A stretch of 64,000 nt of DNA from positions 3,030 to 67,029 of the forward strand of contig UQLS01000010.1 of assembly GCA_900541915.1 (NCBI GenBank), in the 5' to 3' direction. This document shows positions 16,062 to 24,739 of the stretch, piece after piece; positions within the stretch are counted from its first letter, which is position 1, and the number at the start of each line of letters is the position of its first letter. Under the pieces are notes generated by a model that had not been told where the DNA came from, searched no databases, and saw nothing but the letters and a program-made list of their open reading frames with translations. The position numbers and the translations under genes are program-made. The stretch comes from an uncultured Phascolarctobacterium sp. (lineage in GTDB: Bacteria; Bacillota; Negativicutes; Acidaminococcales; Acidaminococcaceae).

Positions 16062-17492
16062 GTGGAGAATTTTTTTCAAGATGACAAGCTGCATGAAGAA
16101 TGTGGTGTGTTCGGTATCTATAGTCATACCGAAGATGTTGCTTTAAATACCTACTGGGGTCTTTATGCTCTGCAGCATCGTGGTCAGGAAAGTACCGGTA
16201 TCGTTGTTGCCGATGGCAAGCATATGCAGGTAAAAAAAGGCATGGGTCTTGTTGCTGACGTTTTTAAAGGCGGCGTAGCTGATATGAAAGGTCATATGGC
16301 TATCGGACATGTGCGTTATTCTACAACCGGTGCCAGCATGGCTTATAATACCCAGCCGTTAAAGGTTTATTTTGACGGCGGCAATCTGGCTCTGAGCCAT
16401 AACGGTAACTTGACTAATGCCGGTCAGCTGCGTGAACAGCTGGCAAAAGACGGTGTTGTCTTCCAGACTACTGTTGATACAGAAGTTGTACTGAGTCTGC
16501 TGGCTCGCAGCCGTAAGCCGACTATTGAAGAACGTGTGGCAGAAGCTGTTAACCAGATTCAGGGTGCTTATGCTATCCTGATTATGACTGACGATAAGAT
16601 TATCGCTGTACGCGATCCTTATGGCTTCCGTCCGCTGTGCCTTGGCAGAATGAGCGAAGGCTGGTGTGTTGCTTCTGAATCCTGTGCTTTTGACCTCGTT
16701 GGCGCAGAAATGATTCGTGACGTAAAACCTGGTGAAATGCTGGTTATCGACAGTGCTACCCAAGTGCCCAGAAGCATTATGTGGCCAGATAAAATGCCAA
16801 AGCATACTGCTCACTGCGTATTTGAATATGTATATTTTGCCCGCAACGACAGTATTATTGATAAACAGGATGTTTATGGTGCTCGTATTCAGATGGGCCG
16901 CGAACTGGCTAAGGAAACCAAAGATATCAACCCTGATATCGTTATTTCTGTACCTGACTCCGGTACTCCGGCTGCAGTAGGCTATGCTTTGGAAGCTGGC
17001 ATTCCTTTCATGGAAGGTTTGACCAAGAACCGTTATGTTGGCCGTACCTTTATTCAGCCTACTCAAAAGCAAAGACAAAATGCTGTACGTTTAAAACTCA
17101 ATCCCGTACGCAGCGTAGTTGCCGGCAAATCCGTAGTAATGGTTGACGACTCCATTGTACGCGGTACTACCAGTGTTAAGATTGTTAAATTACTGAAAGA
17201 AGCAGGCGCAAGAGAAGTGCACGTATGCATTACTTCTCCCCCGGTAACTGATTCCTGCTATTATGGTATTGATACTTCCGAACGTAAGGAACTGATTGCA
17301 GCGCGCTGCAGCGAAGCTGAAATCTGTGAATATATCGGTGCTGACAGCTTGCACTATATTTCTATGGAAGGTATGAAACGCGCTATCAGTGCTATTGACC
17401 CGAATGGATTATGCTGTGCATGCTTCAATGCTAAATATCCTGATGGTGCTGACGAAGTAATCAGCAAAGAACCTAAAAATAAAGCTGAATAA
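16062..17492 (+). CDS. purF: Amidophosphoribosyltransferase
   Basis: PurF carries out the first committed step of purine synthesis, making phosphoribosylamine from PRPP and glutamine. The 476-residue protein has a short propeptide followed by the nucleophilic Cys in EECGVFGIY, as in Bacillus-type precursors, a PRPP-binding VMVDDSIVRGTT, and C-terminal cysteines (LCCACF) consistent with the 4Fe-4S cluster of the oxygen-sensitive Bacillus-type enzyme. I choose the GTG at 16062 because GGAG lies seven bases upstream and the protein then starts at the known position. It follows purE by 16 bases. Confidence 0.93.
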   Translation: MENFFQDDKLHEECGVFGIYSHTEDVALNTYWGLYALQHRGQESTGIVVADGKHMQVKKGMGLVADVFKGGVADMKGHMAIGHVRYSTTGASMAYNTQPLKVYFDGGNLALSHNGNLTNAGQLREQLAKDGVVFQTTVDTEVVLSLLARSRKPTIEERVAEAVNQIQGAYAILIMTDDKIIAVRDPYGFRPLCLGRMSEGWCVASESCAFDLVGAEMIRDVKPGEMLVIDSATQVPRSIMWPDKMPKHTAHCVFEYVYFARNDSIIDKQDVYGARIQMGRELAKETKDINPDIVISVPDSGTPAAVGYALEAGIPFMEGLTKNRYVGRTFIQPTQKQRQNAVRLKLNPVRSVVAGKSVVMVDDSIVRGTTSVKIVKLLKEAGAREVHVCITSPPVTDSCYYGIDTSERKELIAARCSEAEICEYIGADSLHYISMEGMKRAISAIDPNGLCCACFNAKYPDGADEVISKEPKNKAE

Positions 17493-17504
17493 CAGGAGGC
17501 AGTC

Positions 17505-18566
17505 ATGAGCGAAGAAAAGAAACAGTTTACTTATGCCGATGCTGGTGTTGATATTGATGCCGGCAATAAAGCAGTTGAATTGATGAAAGACAGTGTACGC
17601 GCAACCTACCGTCCGGAAGTTATCGGCGATTTAGGCGGCTTCGGCGGCTTGTTTGCTCTTAATACAGGCAAATACAAAGAGCCTGTGCTTGTATCCGGTA
17701 CCGACGGTGTTGGTACCAAACTGAAACTGGCATTTATGGCTGATAAACATGATACTATTGGTCAGGATGCTGTTGCTATGTGTGTTAATGATATCCTGGT
17801 GCAAGGCGCAGAACCTTTGTTCTTCCTGGATTACATTGCAGTAGATAAGGTTGATTCTCAAAAAGTTGCCAATATCGTCAAAGGCGTTGCTGATGCCTGC
17901 AAAGAATCCGGCTGTGCTTTAATTGGCGGCGAAACTGCTGAAATGGCTGGTTTCTATGCAAAGAACGAATATGATATCGCCGGTTTCTGCGTAGGTGTAG
18001 TTGACCGCAGCAAGATGATTACCGGTGAGAAAGTTCAGCCTGGTGATGTGCTTTTAGGTCTGCCTTCCAGCGGTGTTCATTCCAACGGTTATTCCCTGGT
18101 ACGCAAAATCTGCTTTGAAGCAATGGGCTTTACCATGGATACCATGATTGAAGAATTTGGCTGTACTTTGGGCGAAAAACTGCTCACTCCTACCAGACTG
18201 TATCCCAGAACCTGCCTGCCTTTAATTGAAAAATTTGACCTGCACGGCATGGTACATATCACCGGCGGCGGTTTTTACGATAATATTCCCCGCATTCTGC
18301 CGGAAAACTGCGATGCACTGATTAATGCAGATGCCTGGGAAGTTCCTGTTGTATTCAAAAAACTGCAGGAATGGGGCAATGTACCCTGGAAAGAAATGTA
18401 TCGTACCTTCAACATGGGCGTAGGTATGGTACTCGTAGTAAGCAGCGAAGAAGCTGACGCTGTACGCGAACATCTGCGTGCTGCCGGAGAAGTTTATTAT
18501 GAACTTGGCAGTGTAGTTCCTGGCAGTCGTCAAACCGTCATGAAAGGCGGAGTGTTCGGTGAATAA
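17505..18566 (+). CDS. purM: Phosphoribosylformylglycinamidine cyclo-ligase (AIR synthetase)
   Basis: PurM closes the imidazole ring of AIR using ATP. The 353-residue protein shows the family features YADAGVDIDAGN, GGFGGLF, SGTDGVGTKLKLA and the ALIGGETAEM segment. It starts 12 bases after purF with AGGAGG as ribosome site. Its end overlaps the purN start by eight bases, so the two are coupled. Confidence 0.96.
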   Translation: MSEEKKQFTYADAGVDIDAGNKAVELMKDSVRATYRPEVIGDLGGFGGLFALNTGKYKEPVLVSGTDGVGTKLKLAFMADKHDTIGQDAVAMCVNDILVQGAEPLFFLDYIAVDKVDSQKVANIVKGVADACKESGCALIGGETAEMAGFYAKNEYDIAGFCVGVVDRSKMITGEKVQPGDVLLGLPSSGVHSNGYSLVRKICFEAMGFTMDTMIEEFGCTLGEKLLTPTRLYPRTCLPLIEKFDLHGMVHITGGGFYDNIPRILPENCDALINADAWEVPVVFKKLQEWGNVPWKEMYRTFNMGVGMVLVVSSEEADAVREHLRAAGEVYYELGSVVPGSRQTVMKGGVFGE

Positions 18567-19170
18567 ACGTAAAATAGGCGTACTCGTAAGTGGCCGCGGC
18601 AGTAATCTTCAGGCTGTCATGGACCGCATTGCCGATGGTTATCTGCAGCTGGAAATAGCTGTTGTTATCAGCGATAAAGCGGATGCACTGGCGTTGAAAC
18701 GTGCAGAAGATGCCGGTATTCCGACAGTTGTAGTTGCCCGTAAGGAATGTGCGTCTAAAGAAGAGTTTGAAGATAAAATCCATGCAGCTTTAATTGCTGC
18801 AGGCTGTGAATTGGTAGTGCTGGCTGGCTTTATGAGACTGTTAAGCGGAAACTTCGTTAACAGATGGCAGCATAAAATTATCAATATTCATCCGGCGCTG
18901 CTGCCAAGCTTCCCCGGACTTGATGCACAGGGTCAGGCAGTGGATTATGGTGTTAAGATTTCCGGATGTACTGTACATTTTGTAGATGAAGGTACTGACA
19001 GCGGTCCTATCATTCTGCAAAAAGCAGTACCTGTACTGGATGATGATACGGAAGAAACTTTGGCTGCAAGAATATTGGAGCAGGAGCATAAAGCTATGCC
19101 TGAAGCTCTGAAACTGTGGTCTGAAGGAAAACTGCAGGTAAACGGACGTCGTGTAAGAGTATTGGACTGA
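18559..19170 (+). CDS. purN: Phosphoribosylglycinamide formyltransferase
   Basis: PurN formylates GAR with formyl-THF. The 203-residue protein has VSGRGSNLQA at the N-terminus and the catalytic region NIHPALLPSFPG with Asn-His, then a conserved SGCTVHFVDEGTDSGPI. It uses a GTG start at 18559, overlapping purM, with AGGCGGAG upstream. Its dependence on folate links the operon to the one-carbon pool used by MetF and MetH. Confidence 0.95.
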   Translation: MNKRKIGVLVSGRGSNLQAVMDRIADGYLQLEIAVVISDKADALALKRAEDAGIPTVVVARKECASKEEFEDKIHAALIAAGCELVVLAGFMRLLSGNFVNRWQHKIINIHPALLPSFPGLDAQGQAVDYGVKISGCTVHFVDEGTDSGPIILQKAVPVLDDDTEETLAARILEQEHKAMPEALKLWSEGKLQVNGRRVRVLD

Positions 19171-19183
19171 AGAGGTGCGATAA

Positions 19184-19777
19184 ATGAAAATAAAGAGAGC
19201 TTTACTGAGTGTTTCTGATAAAACTGGTATTGTAGAACTGGCACGTTTTTTGCATGAAAACGGCGTGGAAATCATTTCTACCGGCGGTACTATGAAGGCT
19301 ATTAAGGATGCAGGCATTCCTGTAACCTATGTCAGCGATGTAACTGGCTTCCCTGAAATTATGGACGGCCGTGTTAAAACACTGAATCCTAAGATTCATG
19401 GCGCTATTCTTGCTGTTCGCAGCAATCCTGAGCATATGGCTGCATTAGCTGAGCATGGCATTACTCCTATCGATCTGGTAGTTGTAAATCTTTATCCGTT
19501 CCGTGAAACTATTTCCAAACCCGGCGTTACCGAAGCAGAAGCTATTGAAAATATTGATATCGGCGGTCCTGCTATGGTACGTGCTTCTGCTAAGAACTTT
19601 AAAGATGTTGTCATTGTTACCTATCCCAGCCGTTATGAAGGCCTGATGAAAATGCTGAAGGAAACCGGCGATATTGACGCTGTAACCCGTAAAGAACTGG
19701 CATTGGAAGCATTCACTCATACTGCTGAATATGATGCAATGATCAGTGAATATCTGAAAAAATCTTTAGCTGAATAA
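19184..19777 (+). CDS. purH: Stand-alone IMP cyclohydrolase (PurH N-terminal domain only)
   Basis: The 197-residue protein matches only the first, MGS-like IMP cyclohydrolase domain of PurH: VSDKTGIVELA, STGGT, DGRVKTLNPKIHG and NIDIGGPAMVRASAKN are present. Standard bifunctional PurH is about 510 residues and also contains AICAR transformylase. Here the frame ends cleanly in ...YLKKSLAE and is followed after 16 bases by purD with its own ribosome site; no transformylase remnant follows. So this looks like a true single-domain enzyme closing the ring from FAICAR to IMP, with the transformylase encoded elsewhere. Gene order still fits the pathway. Confidence 0.88.
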   Translation: MKIKRALLSVSDKTGIVELARFLHENGVEIISTGGTMKAIKDAGIPVTYVSDVTGFPEIMDGRVKTLNPKIHGAILAVRSNPEHMAALAEHGITPIDLVVVNLYPFRETISKPGVTEAEAIENIDIGGPAMVRASAKNFKDVVIVTYPSRYEGLMKMLKETGDIDAVTRKELALEAFTHTAEYDAMISEYLKKSLAE

Positions 19778-19793
19778 GAAAGGCTGGACAAGC

Positions 19794-21071
19794 ATGAGAA
19801 TCTTACTTATTGGCGGCGGCGGCAGGGAACATGCCCTGGCATGGAAGCTGGCTCAAAGTGATAAAGTTGAAAAGATATTTGCTGCACCGGGAAATCCTGG
19901 CATTGCTATGTTAAAAAAATGCAGCTGTATCGACCTTAAACTGGATGATTTGGAAAAAGTTGCCGATTATGCAGAAGAGGAAAGCATTGATTTGACTGTT
20001 GTTGGTCCGGAGGCTACTTTGGTTGCAGGTATCGCAGACGTGTTTAAACGCCGCGGCCTGCCGGTATTTGGACCTTCTAAAGCAGCAGCACAGCTGGAAG
20101 GCAGTAAAGCATTTTCTAAAGAGCTGATGGCAAAATATAATATTCCTACTGCATTTTTCAAAATCTGCGAGGATATGGAGACTGCCAAAGCTTATGTAAA
20201 AGAAAAAGGCGCTCCTATTGTTGTAAAAGCTGACGGCTTGGCTGCTGGTAAAGGTGTTGTAGTAGCCATGACCGAGGAAGAAGCTCTGGAAGCTATCGAA
20301 GAAATGATGGGCGACCATAAATTCGGCAATGCCGGTGCACGTGTTGTTCTGGAAGAATATATGGAAGGCGAAGAAGCTTCCCTGCTGGCATTTACTGATG
20401 GCAAAACAGTAGTTCCGATGTTGGCGGCACAGGATCATAAACGTATCTTTGATAACGACCAAGGACCTAATACCGGTGGTATGGGTACTTATGCTCCGGC
20501 TCCGGTTATGACCGATATCCTGCGTTTAAAGGCTACAGAGAGAATCTTAAAGCCGGTAGTAGCTGCTATGGCTAAAGAAGGTACGCCTTATCAGGGCTGC
20601 CTGTATGCCGGACTGATGATTAAAGACGATGTTATTAAGGTTGTTGAATTTAACTGCCGTTTCGGTGATCCGGAAACTCAGGTAGTACTGCCGCTTCTGG
20701 AAAGCGATCTGGCAGAAATCATGCTGGCCTGCGCTACCGGTACTCTTGATCAGGCTGATGTTGCCTGGTCTGATAAAGCTGCTGTCTGTGTAGTTATGGC
20801 TTCCGGCGGCTATCCGGAAAGCTATGAAACCGGTAAGGTTATTACCGGTCTGGCAGAAGCAGATGCTCAGGAAAATACTGTTGTTTTCCATGCCGGTACG
20901 AAAAATACAGCTGGCTCAATTGTTACTGCCGGCGGCCGTGTACTTGGCGTAACTGCTGTGGATGATAATATTCGTGCAGCTCGCGACCGTGCTTATGCAG
21001 CAGTTGAAAATATTAAATTTGACGGCGCTTTTTACAGAAAAGATATTGCATGGCGAGCTTTAAAAAGATAA
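19794..21071 (+). CDS. purD: Phosphoribosylamine-glycine ligase
   Basis: PurD joins phosphoribosylamine and glycine using ATP to give GAR. The 425-residue ATP-grasp protein begins with the nucleotide-binding-like GGGGREHALAWKL, has KADGLAAGKGV in the ATP-binding lid, and ends with the C-terminal PurD domain including the VEFNCRFGDPETQ metal-binding stretch. The length is normal. It is the last classical pur gene in the operon; the IMP dehydrogenase gene follows 39 bases later. Confidence 0.96.
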   Translation: MRILLIGGGGREHALAWKLAQSDKVEKIFAAPGNPGIAMLKKCSCIDLKLDDLEKVADYAEEESIDLTVVGPEATLVAGIADVFKRRGLPVFGPSKAAAQLEGSKAFSKELMAKYNIPTAFFKICEDMETAKAYVKEKGAPIVVKADGLAAGKGVVVAMTEEEALEAIEEMMGDHKFGNAGARVVLEEYMEGEEASLLAFTDGKTVVPMLAAQDHKRIFDNDQGPNTGGMGTYAPAPVMTDILRLKATERILKPVVAAMAKEGTPYQGCLYAGLMIKDDVIKVVEFNCRFGDPETQVVLPLLESDLAEIMLACATGTLDQADVAWSDKAAVCVVMASGGYPESYETGKVITGLAEADAQENTVVFHAGTKNTAGSIVTAGGRVLGVTAVDDNIRAARDRAYAAVENIKFDGAFYRKDIAWRALKR

Positions 21072-21110
21072 AATATATAAAATATAAATTTGAGAAAAGG
21101 ATGATGAACG

Positions 21111-22622
21111 ATGGCTTTTTATTATGATGAACCGGCACATACTTTTAGTGAGTATCTTCTGGTTCCCGGTTACTCTTCTGAAAAATGCATTCCGACCAAT
21201 GTTGACCTGCGTACACCGTTGGTAAAATTCAAAAAAGGCGAAACTTCAGCTATCACAATGAACATTCCGCTGGTTTCCGCTATCATGCAGTCCGTATCCG
21301 GCGAAAAGCTGGCTATTGCTCTTTCTAAAGAAGGCGGTATTTCCTTTATTTACGGTTCTCAGTCCATTGAGGACGAAGCTGCAATGGTTGCTCGTGTAAA
21401 AAGCCATCGCGCAGGCTTTGTAAGCAGTGATTCCAATATCCGTCCTGACAGCACATTGGCTGATATCATTGCTCTAAAAGAACGTACCGGTCACTCCACT
21501 GTTGCTGTTACCTCCGATGGTACTGTAAACGGCAAACTGGAAGGTATTGTTACCAGCCGTGACTATCGTGTAAGCCGCATGAGCCTTGATACTAAAGTTA
21601 AAGAATTTATGACTCCGATTGATCAGATGATTGTTGCTGGCAAGGATACTACTCTGCAGGAAGCTAACGATATCATTTGGGATCATAAATTGAACACTCT
21701 GCCGATTCTTGACGACGAAGGCCGCCTGCTGTACATGGTATTTCGCAAAGACTATGCTTCCCATAAAGAATATCCGCTGGAACTTTTGGACAGCAAAAAA
21801 CGCCATATCGTTGGTGCAGGTATCAACACCCGCGACTATGCTGAACGTGTTCCCGCATTGATTGATGCAGGCGTAGACGTATTGTGCATCGACTCTTCCG
21901 AAGGTTACAGCGCTTGGCAGAAAATTACTCTTGACTGGATTCGCGAACATTATGGAGACAGCGTAAAAGTAGGCGCTGGCAATGTTGTTGACGCTGAAGG
22001 TTTCCGTTTCCTGGCAGAAGCTGGTGCAGACTTCGTTAAAGTAGGTATCGGCGGCGGTTCTATCTGTATTACCCGTGAACAAAAAGGTATCGGCCGCGGC
22101 CAGGCAACCGCATTGATTGAAGTTGCTAAAGCTCGTGATGAATACTACAAAGAAACCGGTATTTATGTACCTATCTGCTCTGACGGCGGTATCGTATATG
22201 ATTATCATATGACTCTGGCACTGGCTATGGGTGCTGACTTTCTGATGCTGGGACGTTATTTCGCACGTTTCGATGAAAGCCCGACCAATAAGGTTAACAT
22301 TAACGGCAACTATATGAAAGAATATTGGGGAGAAGGTTCCAACCGTGCTCGTAACTGGCAGCGTTATGACATGGGTGGTGCAGCAAAACTGTCCTTCGAA
22401 GAAGGCGTTGACTCCTATGTTCCGTATGCAGGTCCGCTGAAAGATAACGTAAATCTTACTTTGAACAAAGTACGTTCTACTATGTGCAACTGCGGTGCAT
22501 TGACTATTCCTGAATTGCAGGAAAAAGCTAAACTGACTCTTGTATCTGCAACTTCTATCGTAGAAGGCGGCGCACATGACGTTATCCTGAAAGACAATAC
22601 CAGCAATAATTATGTAAAATAA
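21111..22622 (+). CDS. guaB: IMP dehydrogenase resembling the Tritrichomonas foetus type
   Basis: IMP dehydrogenase oxidises IMP to XMP with NAD, the first step toward GMP. The 503-residue protein has a TIM barrel interrupted by two CBS domains (around residues 100-220), the catalytic loop GSICITREQKGIGRGQ with Cys319, and the flap stretch EYWGEGSNRARNWQRYD. The length of 503, the position Cys319 and these motifs are, from memory, those of the parabasalid T. foetus enzyme rather than the usual bacterial GSICTTR form. An AAAGGATGATG region precedes the ATG. It may be transcribed with the pur operon, and a terminator follows. Confidence 0.92.
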   Translation: MAFYYDEPAHTFSEYLLVPGYSSEKCIPTNVDLRTPLVKFKKGETSAITMNIPLVSAIMQSVSGEKLAIALSKEGGISFIYGSQSIEDEAAMVARVKSHRAGFVSSDSNIRPDSTLADIIALKERTGHSTVAVTSDGTVNGKLEGIVTSRDYRVSRMSLDTKVKEFMTPIDQMIVAGKDTTLQEANDIIWDHKLNTLPILDDEGRLLYMVFRKDYASHKEYPLELLDSKKRHIVGAGINTRDYAERVPALIDAGVDVLCIDSSEGYSAWQKITLDWIREHYGDSVKVGAGNVVDAEGFRFLAEAGADFVKVGIGGGSICITREQKGIGRGQATALIEVAKARDEYYKETGIYVPICSDGGIVYDYHMTLALAMGADFLMLGRYFARFDESPTNKVNINGNYMKEYWGEGSNRARNWQRYDMGGAAKLSFEEGVDSYVPYAGPLKDNVNLTLNKVRSTMCNCGALTIPELQEKAKLTLVSATSIVEGGAHDVILKDNTSNNYVK

Positions 22623-22658
22623 GCTTTGCCTGTCTTGAGGTGATTTTCAGATATGCAG

Positions 22659-22688
22659 AACACCCATACATGCGTATGGGTGTTTTTC
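22659..22688 (+). terminator. Intrinsic terminator after guaB
   Basis: AACACCCATAC (22659-22669) and GTATGGGTGTT (22674-22684) form an 11-base stem with an ATGC loop, followed by TTTC. This ends the purine region. Confidence 0.9.
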
Positions 22689-22694
22689 TTTGAC

Positions 22695-22789
22695 TGTATC
22701 TTACTAATAAATTTGTCTTTCATGTATAAATAAAAGTTAGTTATAAGATACAAAAATATGTTTCAAAAGTAACAAATTCTTGTATCTTA
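22695..22789. repeat. Three copies of TGTATCTTA upstream of the amino-acid ABC operon
   Basis: The 9-mer occurs directly at 22695-22703 and 22781-22789 and inverted at 22744-22752. The last two form a dyad with arms AAGATACAA and TTGTATCTT. They lie in the gene-free stretch 22623-23016, upstream of a candidate promoter, and may be regulator sites. No coding frame is convincing in this stretch. Confidence 0.4.
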
Positions 22790-22809
22790 AAATCTGTGAA
22801 ATATTTTTG

Positions 22810-22838
22810 TTGTAATGAATATTATTTTATAGTAAAAT
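22810..22838 (+). promoter_or_regulatory. Candidate promoter with a long leader for the amino-acid ABC operon
   Basis: TTGTAA (22810-22815) and TAAAAT (22833-22838) are 17 bases apart. The resulting leader would be about 170 bases. It can form a pairing of CTGTC (22923-22927) with GACAG (22973-22977) near its end, but I recognise no known riboswitch. Confidence 0.35.
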
Positions 22839-23016
22839 GTTACAAAGTATCGGTAAAATTTATGCTGATCTTATCCTGTTAACTATTGTTAGTGCTTTTG
22901 AAGTATTACATGATAAATTATTCTGTCTGAATGTCTTCGAGATTAGGCGGCAAATGTATTACTGTTCGGACTGACAGCAGGAAATAATTACTGTAAAGAG
23001 GAAAGGCGTGTTGTTG

Positions 23017-23862
23017 ATGAACTTGAAAAAATTCTTAAAAGCTGCTGTATGCGGCGCTATGATTGCTGCTTTGGCTGTTACTGCAGGCTGCGGCGACAGC
23101 GATAAAAAAGCTGAAGGCAAAAAAGTACTGAAAGTTGGTATGGAATGTGCTTATGCTCCTTACAACTGGTCCCAAACTTCTGCTGAAGGCGGCGCTGTTA
23201 AAATTGAAGGCACCAGTGAATATGCTTATGGTTATGACGTAATCATGGCTAAAAAACTGGCTGACTCCATGGGCGCAGAACTGCAGATTCAGAAAATTGA
23301 ATGGGATGGACTTGCTCCGGCAGTAGTAAGTGGTAAAATTGATGCTGCTATCGCAGGTATGTCCATTACCTCCAAACGTAAAGAAACTGTTGACTTTACC
23401 AAACCTTATTACTATGCAAATGTAGTTGCTCTGGTTAAAAAAGATTCTCCGCAAGCTCAGGCTAAAAGCGTAGAAGACCTCAGAGGTTCTGTTGCAACTT
23501 CTCAGCTGAACACCATCTGGTATGACCAAATTGACCAAGTTCCTGAAGTTACCAAACTGCCGGCAATTGATACTGTTCCCGGTATGGTAGTTGCTCTGAA
23601 ATCCGGCAAATGCAACCTGATTGTTACCGATATCCCGACTGCTAAGGCTGCTGCTTATGCAAACCCTGAATTGGTAATGGTTACTTTCCCGGAAGACAAA
23701 GGCTTCAAGACTTCCAGAGAAGATGTTGAAATCGGTATTGCTGTTCAAAAGGGCAACAAAGAACTGCTTGACGCTATGAACAAAGTTCTGGGCGGTATGA
23801 CTGAAGCTGACTTCAATAAGATTATGGATGAAGCTATCCAAAAACAACCCCTGGTAAAATAA
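23017..23862 (+). CDS. Amino-acid ABC transporter substrate-binding lipoprotein
   Basis: The protein of about 281 residues starts with a lipoprotein signal peptide ending in the lipobox VTAGC and then matches the family 3 solute-binding proteins (SBP_bac_3): GMECAYAPYNW, YGYDVIMAKKLA, DAAIAGMSITSKRKETVDFTKPYY. This family binds polar amino acids such as glutamine, histidine or cystine; the substrate is not determined. The ATG at 23017 is best placed relative to GAGGAAAGG (22999-23006); a GTG at 23008 is too close to it. A hairpin separates it from the permease and ATPase genes. Confidence 0.92.
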   Translation: MNLKKFLKAAVCGAMIAALAVTAGCGDSDKKAEGKKVLKVGMECAYAPYNWSQTSAEGGAVKIEGTSEYAYGYDVIMAKKLADSMGAELQIQKIEWDGLAPAVVSGKIDAAIAGMSITSKRKETVDFTKPYYYANVVALVKKDSPQAQAKSVEDLRGSVATSQLNTIWYDQIDQVPEVTKLPAIDTVPGMVVALKSGKCNLIVTDIPTAKAAAYANPELVMVTFPEDKGFKTSREDVEIGIAVQKGNKELLDAMNKVLGGMTEADFNKIMDEAIQKQPLVK

Positions 23863-23876
23863 AAGCCTGTAATTTT

Positions 23877-23899
23877 AGGGCGGCAGGTAGTGCCGCCCT
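23877..23899 (+). terminator. Intercistronic hairpin between binding protein and permease
   Basis: AGGGCGGCA and TGCCGCCCT form a perfect nine-base stem with a GGTAG loop. The following bases (TATTGTATTATT) are only moderately T-rich, so it may be a leaky terminator or a 3' stabiliser that raises binding-protein level. Confidence 0.65.
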
Positions 23900-23941
23900 T
23901 ATTGTATTATTGATAAAGATTAAACGAAGGTGGTGCCTCCT

Positions 23942-24736
23942 ATGCCGGAAACATTTTTTGGTTGGGTAGCATTTTTACTGGATCAGTATGGAACTGTTTT
24001 AATAAAAGGTGCTGTAGTAACTTTGTTACTGGCTATAGTTGGTACCTTTATAGGTTGTCTGATTGGTCTGGTTGTAGGTATTATCCAAACAATTCCTTTA
24101 GATGAAAATGATGGAAAAATAAAAAAAGCTTTTGTTAAAGCGGTGCAGTGGTTACTTGATGCTTATGTGGAAGTGTTCCGCGGAACGCCTATGATTGTTC
24201 AGGCGATGGTTGTTTACTATGGCGCTATGAGCTTGTTTGATATTGATATGTCGCCGATGTTTGCCGGTTTCCTGGTTGTTTCTATTAACACCGGTGCTTA
24301 CATGGCAGAAACCGTCCGCGGCGGTATTGAATCTGTTGACGTTGGCCAGAAAGAAGCTGCTGTTGCCATCGGTATGGACCATTTCCAGACTATGCGCTGT
24401 GTTATTTTGCCGCAGGCTCTGCGCAATGTTATGCCGCAGCTGGGCAATAACTTGATTATCAACATTAAAGATACTTCTGTTTTGAACGTTATTTCTGTAA
24501 CAGAACTGTATTTTGCTTCTAAGTCTGCTGCAGGTGTTTACTATAAGTATTTTGAAATTTTCTTCATTACCTGCGTAATTTATTTTATCATGACCTTCAC
24601 TGCTTCCAGACTGCTGCGCTGGATGGAAAGCAAGATGGACGGTCCGAAGGATTATCAGCTGGTAGAATATGATCCGATGATGGATCCTTGCGGACATGTA
24701 CCGCTGCCTACTAAAAAACAGAAAGGGCGGTATTAA
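23942..24736 (+). CDS. Amino-acid ABC transporter permease
   Basis: The protein of about 264 residues is an HisM/GlnP-type inner-membrane permease with five or so hydrophobic segments. It has the coupling EAA-loop region EAAVAIGMDHFQTMRCVILPQALR and the family motif FRGTPMIVQ. The ATG at 23942 is preceded by AAGGTGG at eight bases; the in-frame GTG codons just upstream overlap that ribosome site. The C-terminus has a short hydrophilic extension. It pairs with the ATPase three bases downstream. Confidence 0.92.
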   Translation: MPETFFGWVAFLLDQYGTVLIKGAVVTLLLAIVGTFIGCLIGLVVGIIQTIPLDENDGKIKKAFVKAVQWLLDAYVEVFRGTPMIVQAMVVYYGAMSLFDIDMSPMFAGFLVVSINTGAYMAETVRGGIESVDVGQKEAAVAIGMDHFQTMRCVILPQALRNVMPQLGNNLIINIKDTSVLNVISVTELYFASKSAAGVYYKYFEIFFITCVIYFIMTFTASRLLRWMESKMDGPKDYQLVEYDPMMDPCGHVPLPTKKQKGRY

Positions 24737-24739
24737 GCT

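Noticed and set aside
21474..22577. Minus-strand open frame of 367 codons
   Set aside because: It lies wholly opposite guaB, has low-complexity aromatic and Ser/Asn-rich composition, and no ribosome site; it is a shadow of the real gene.
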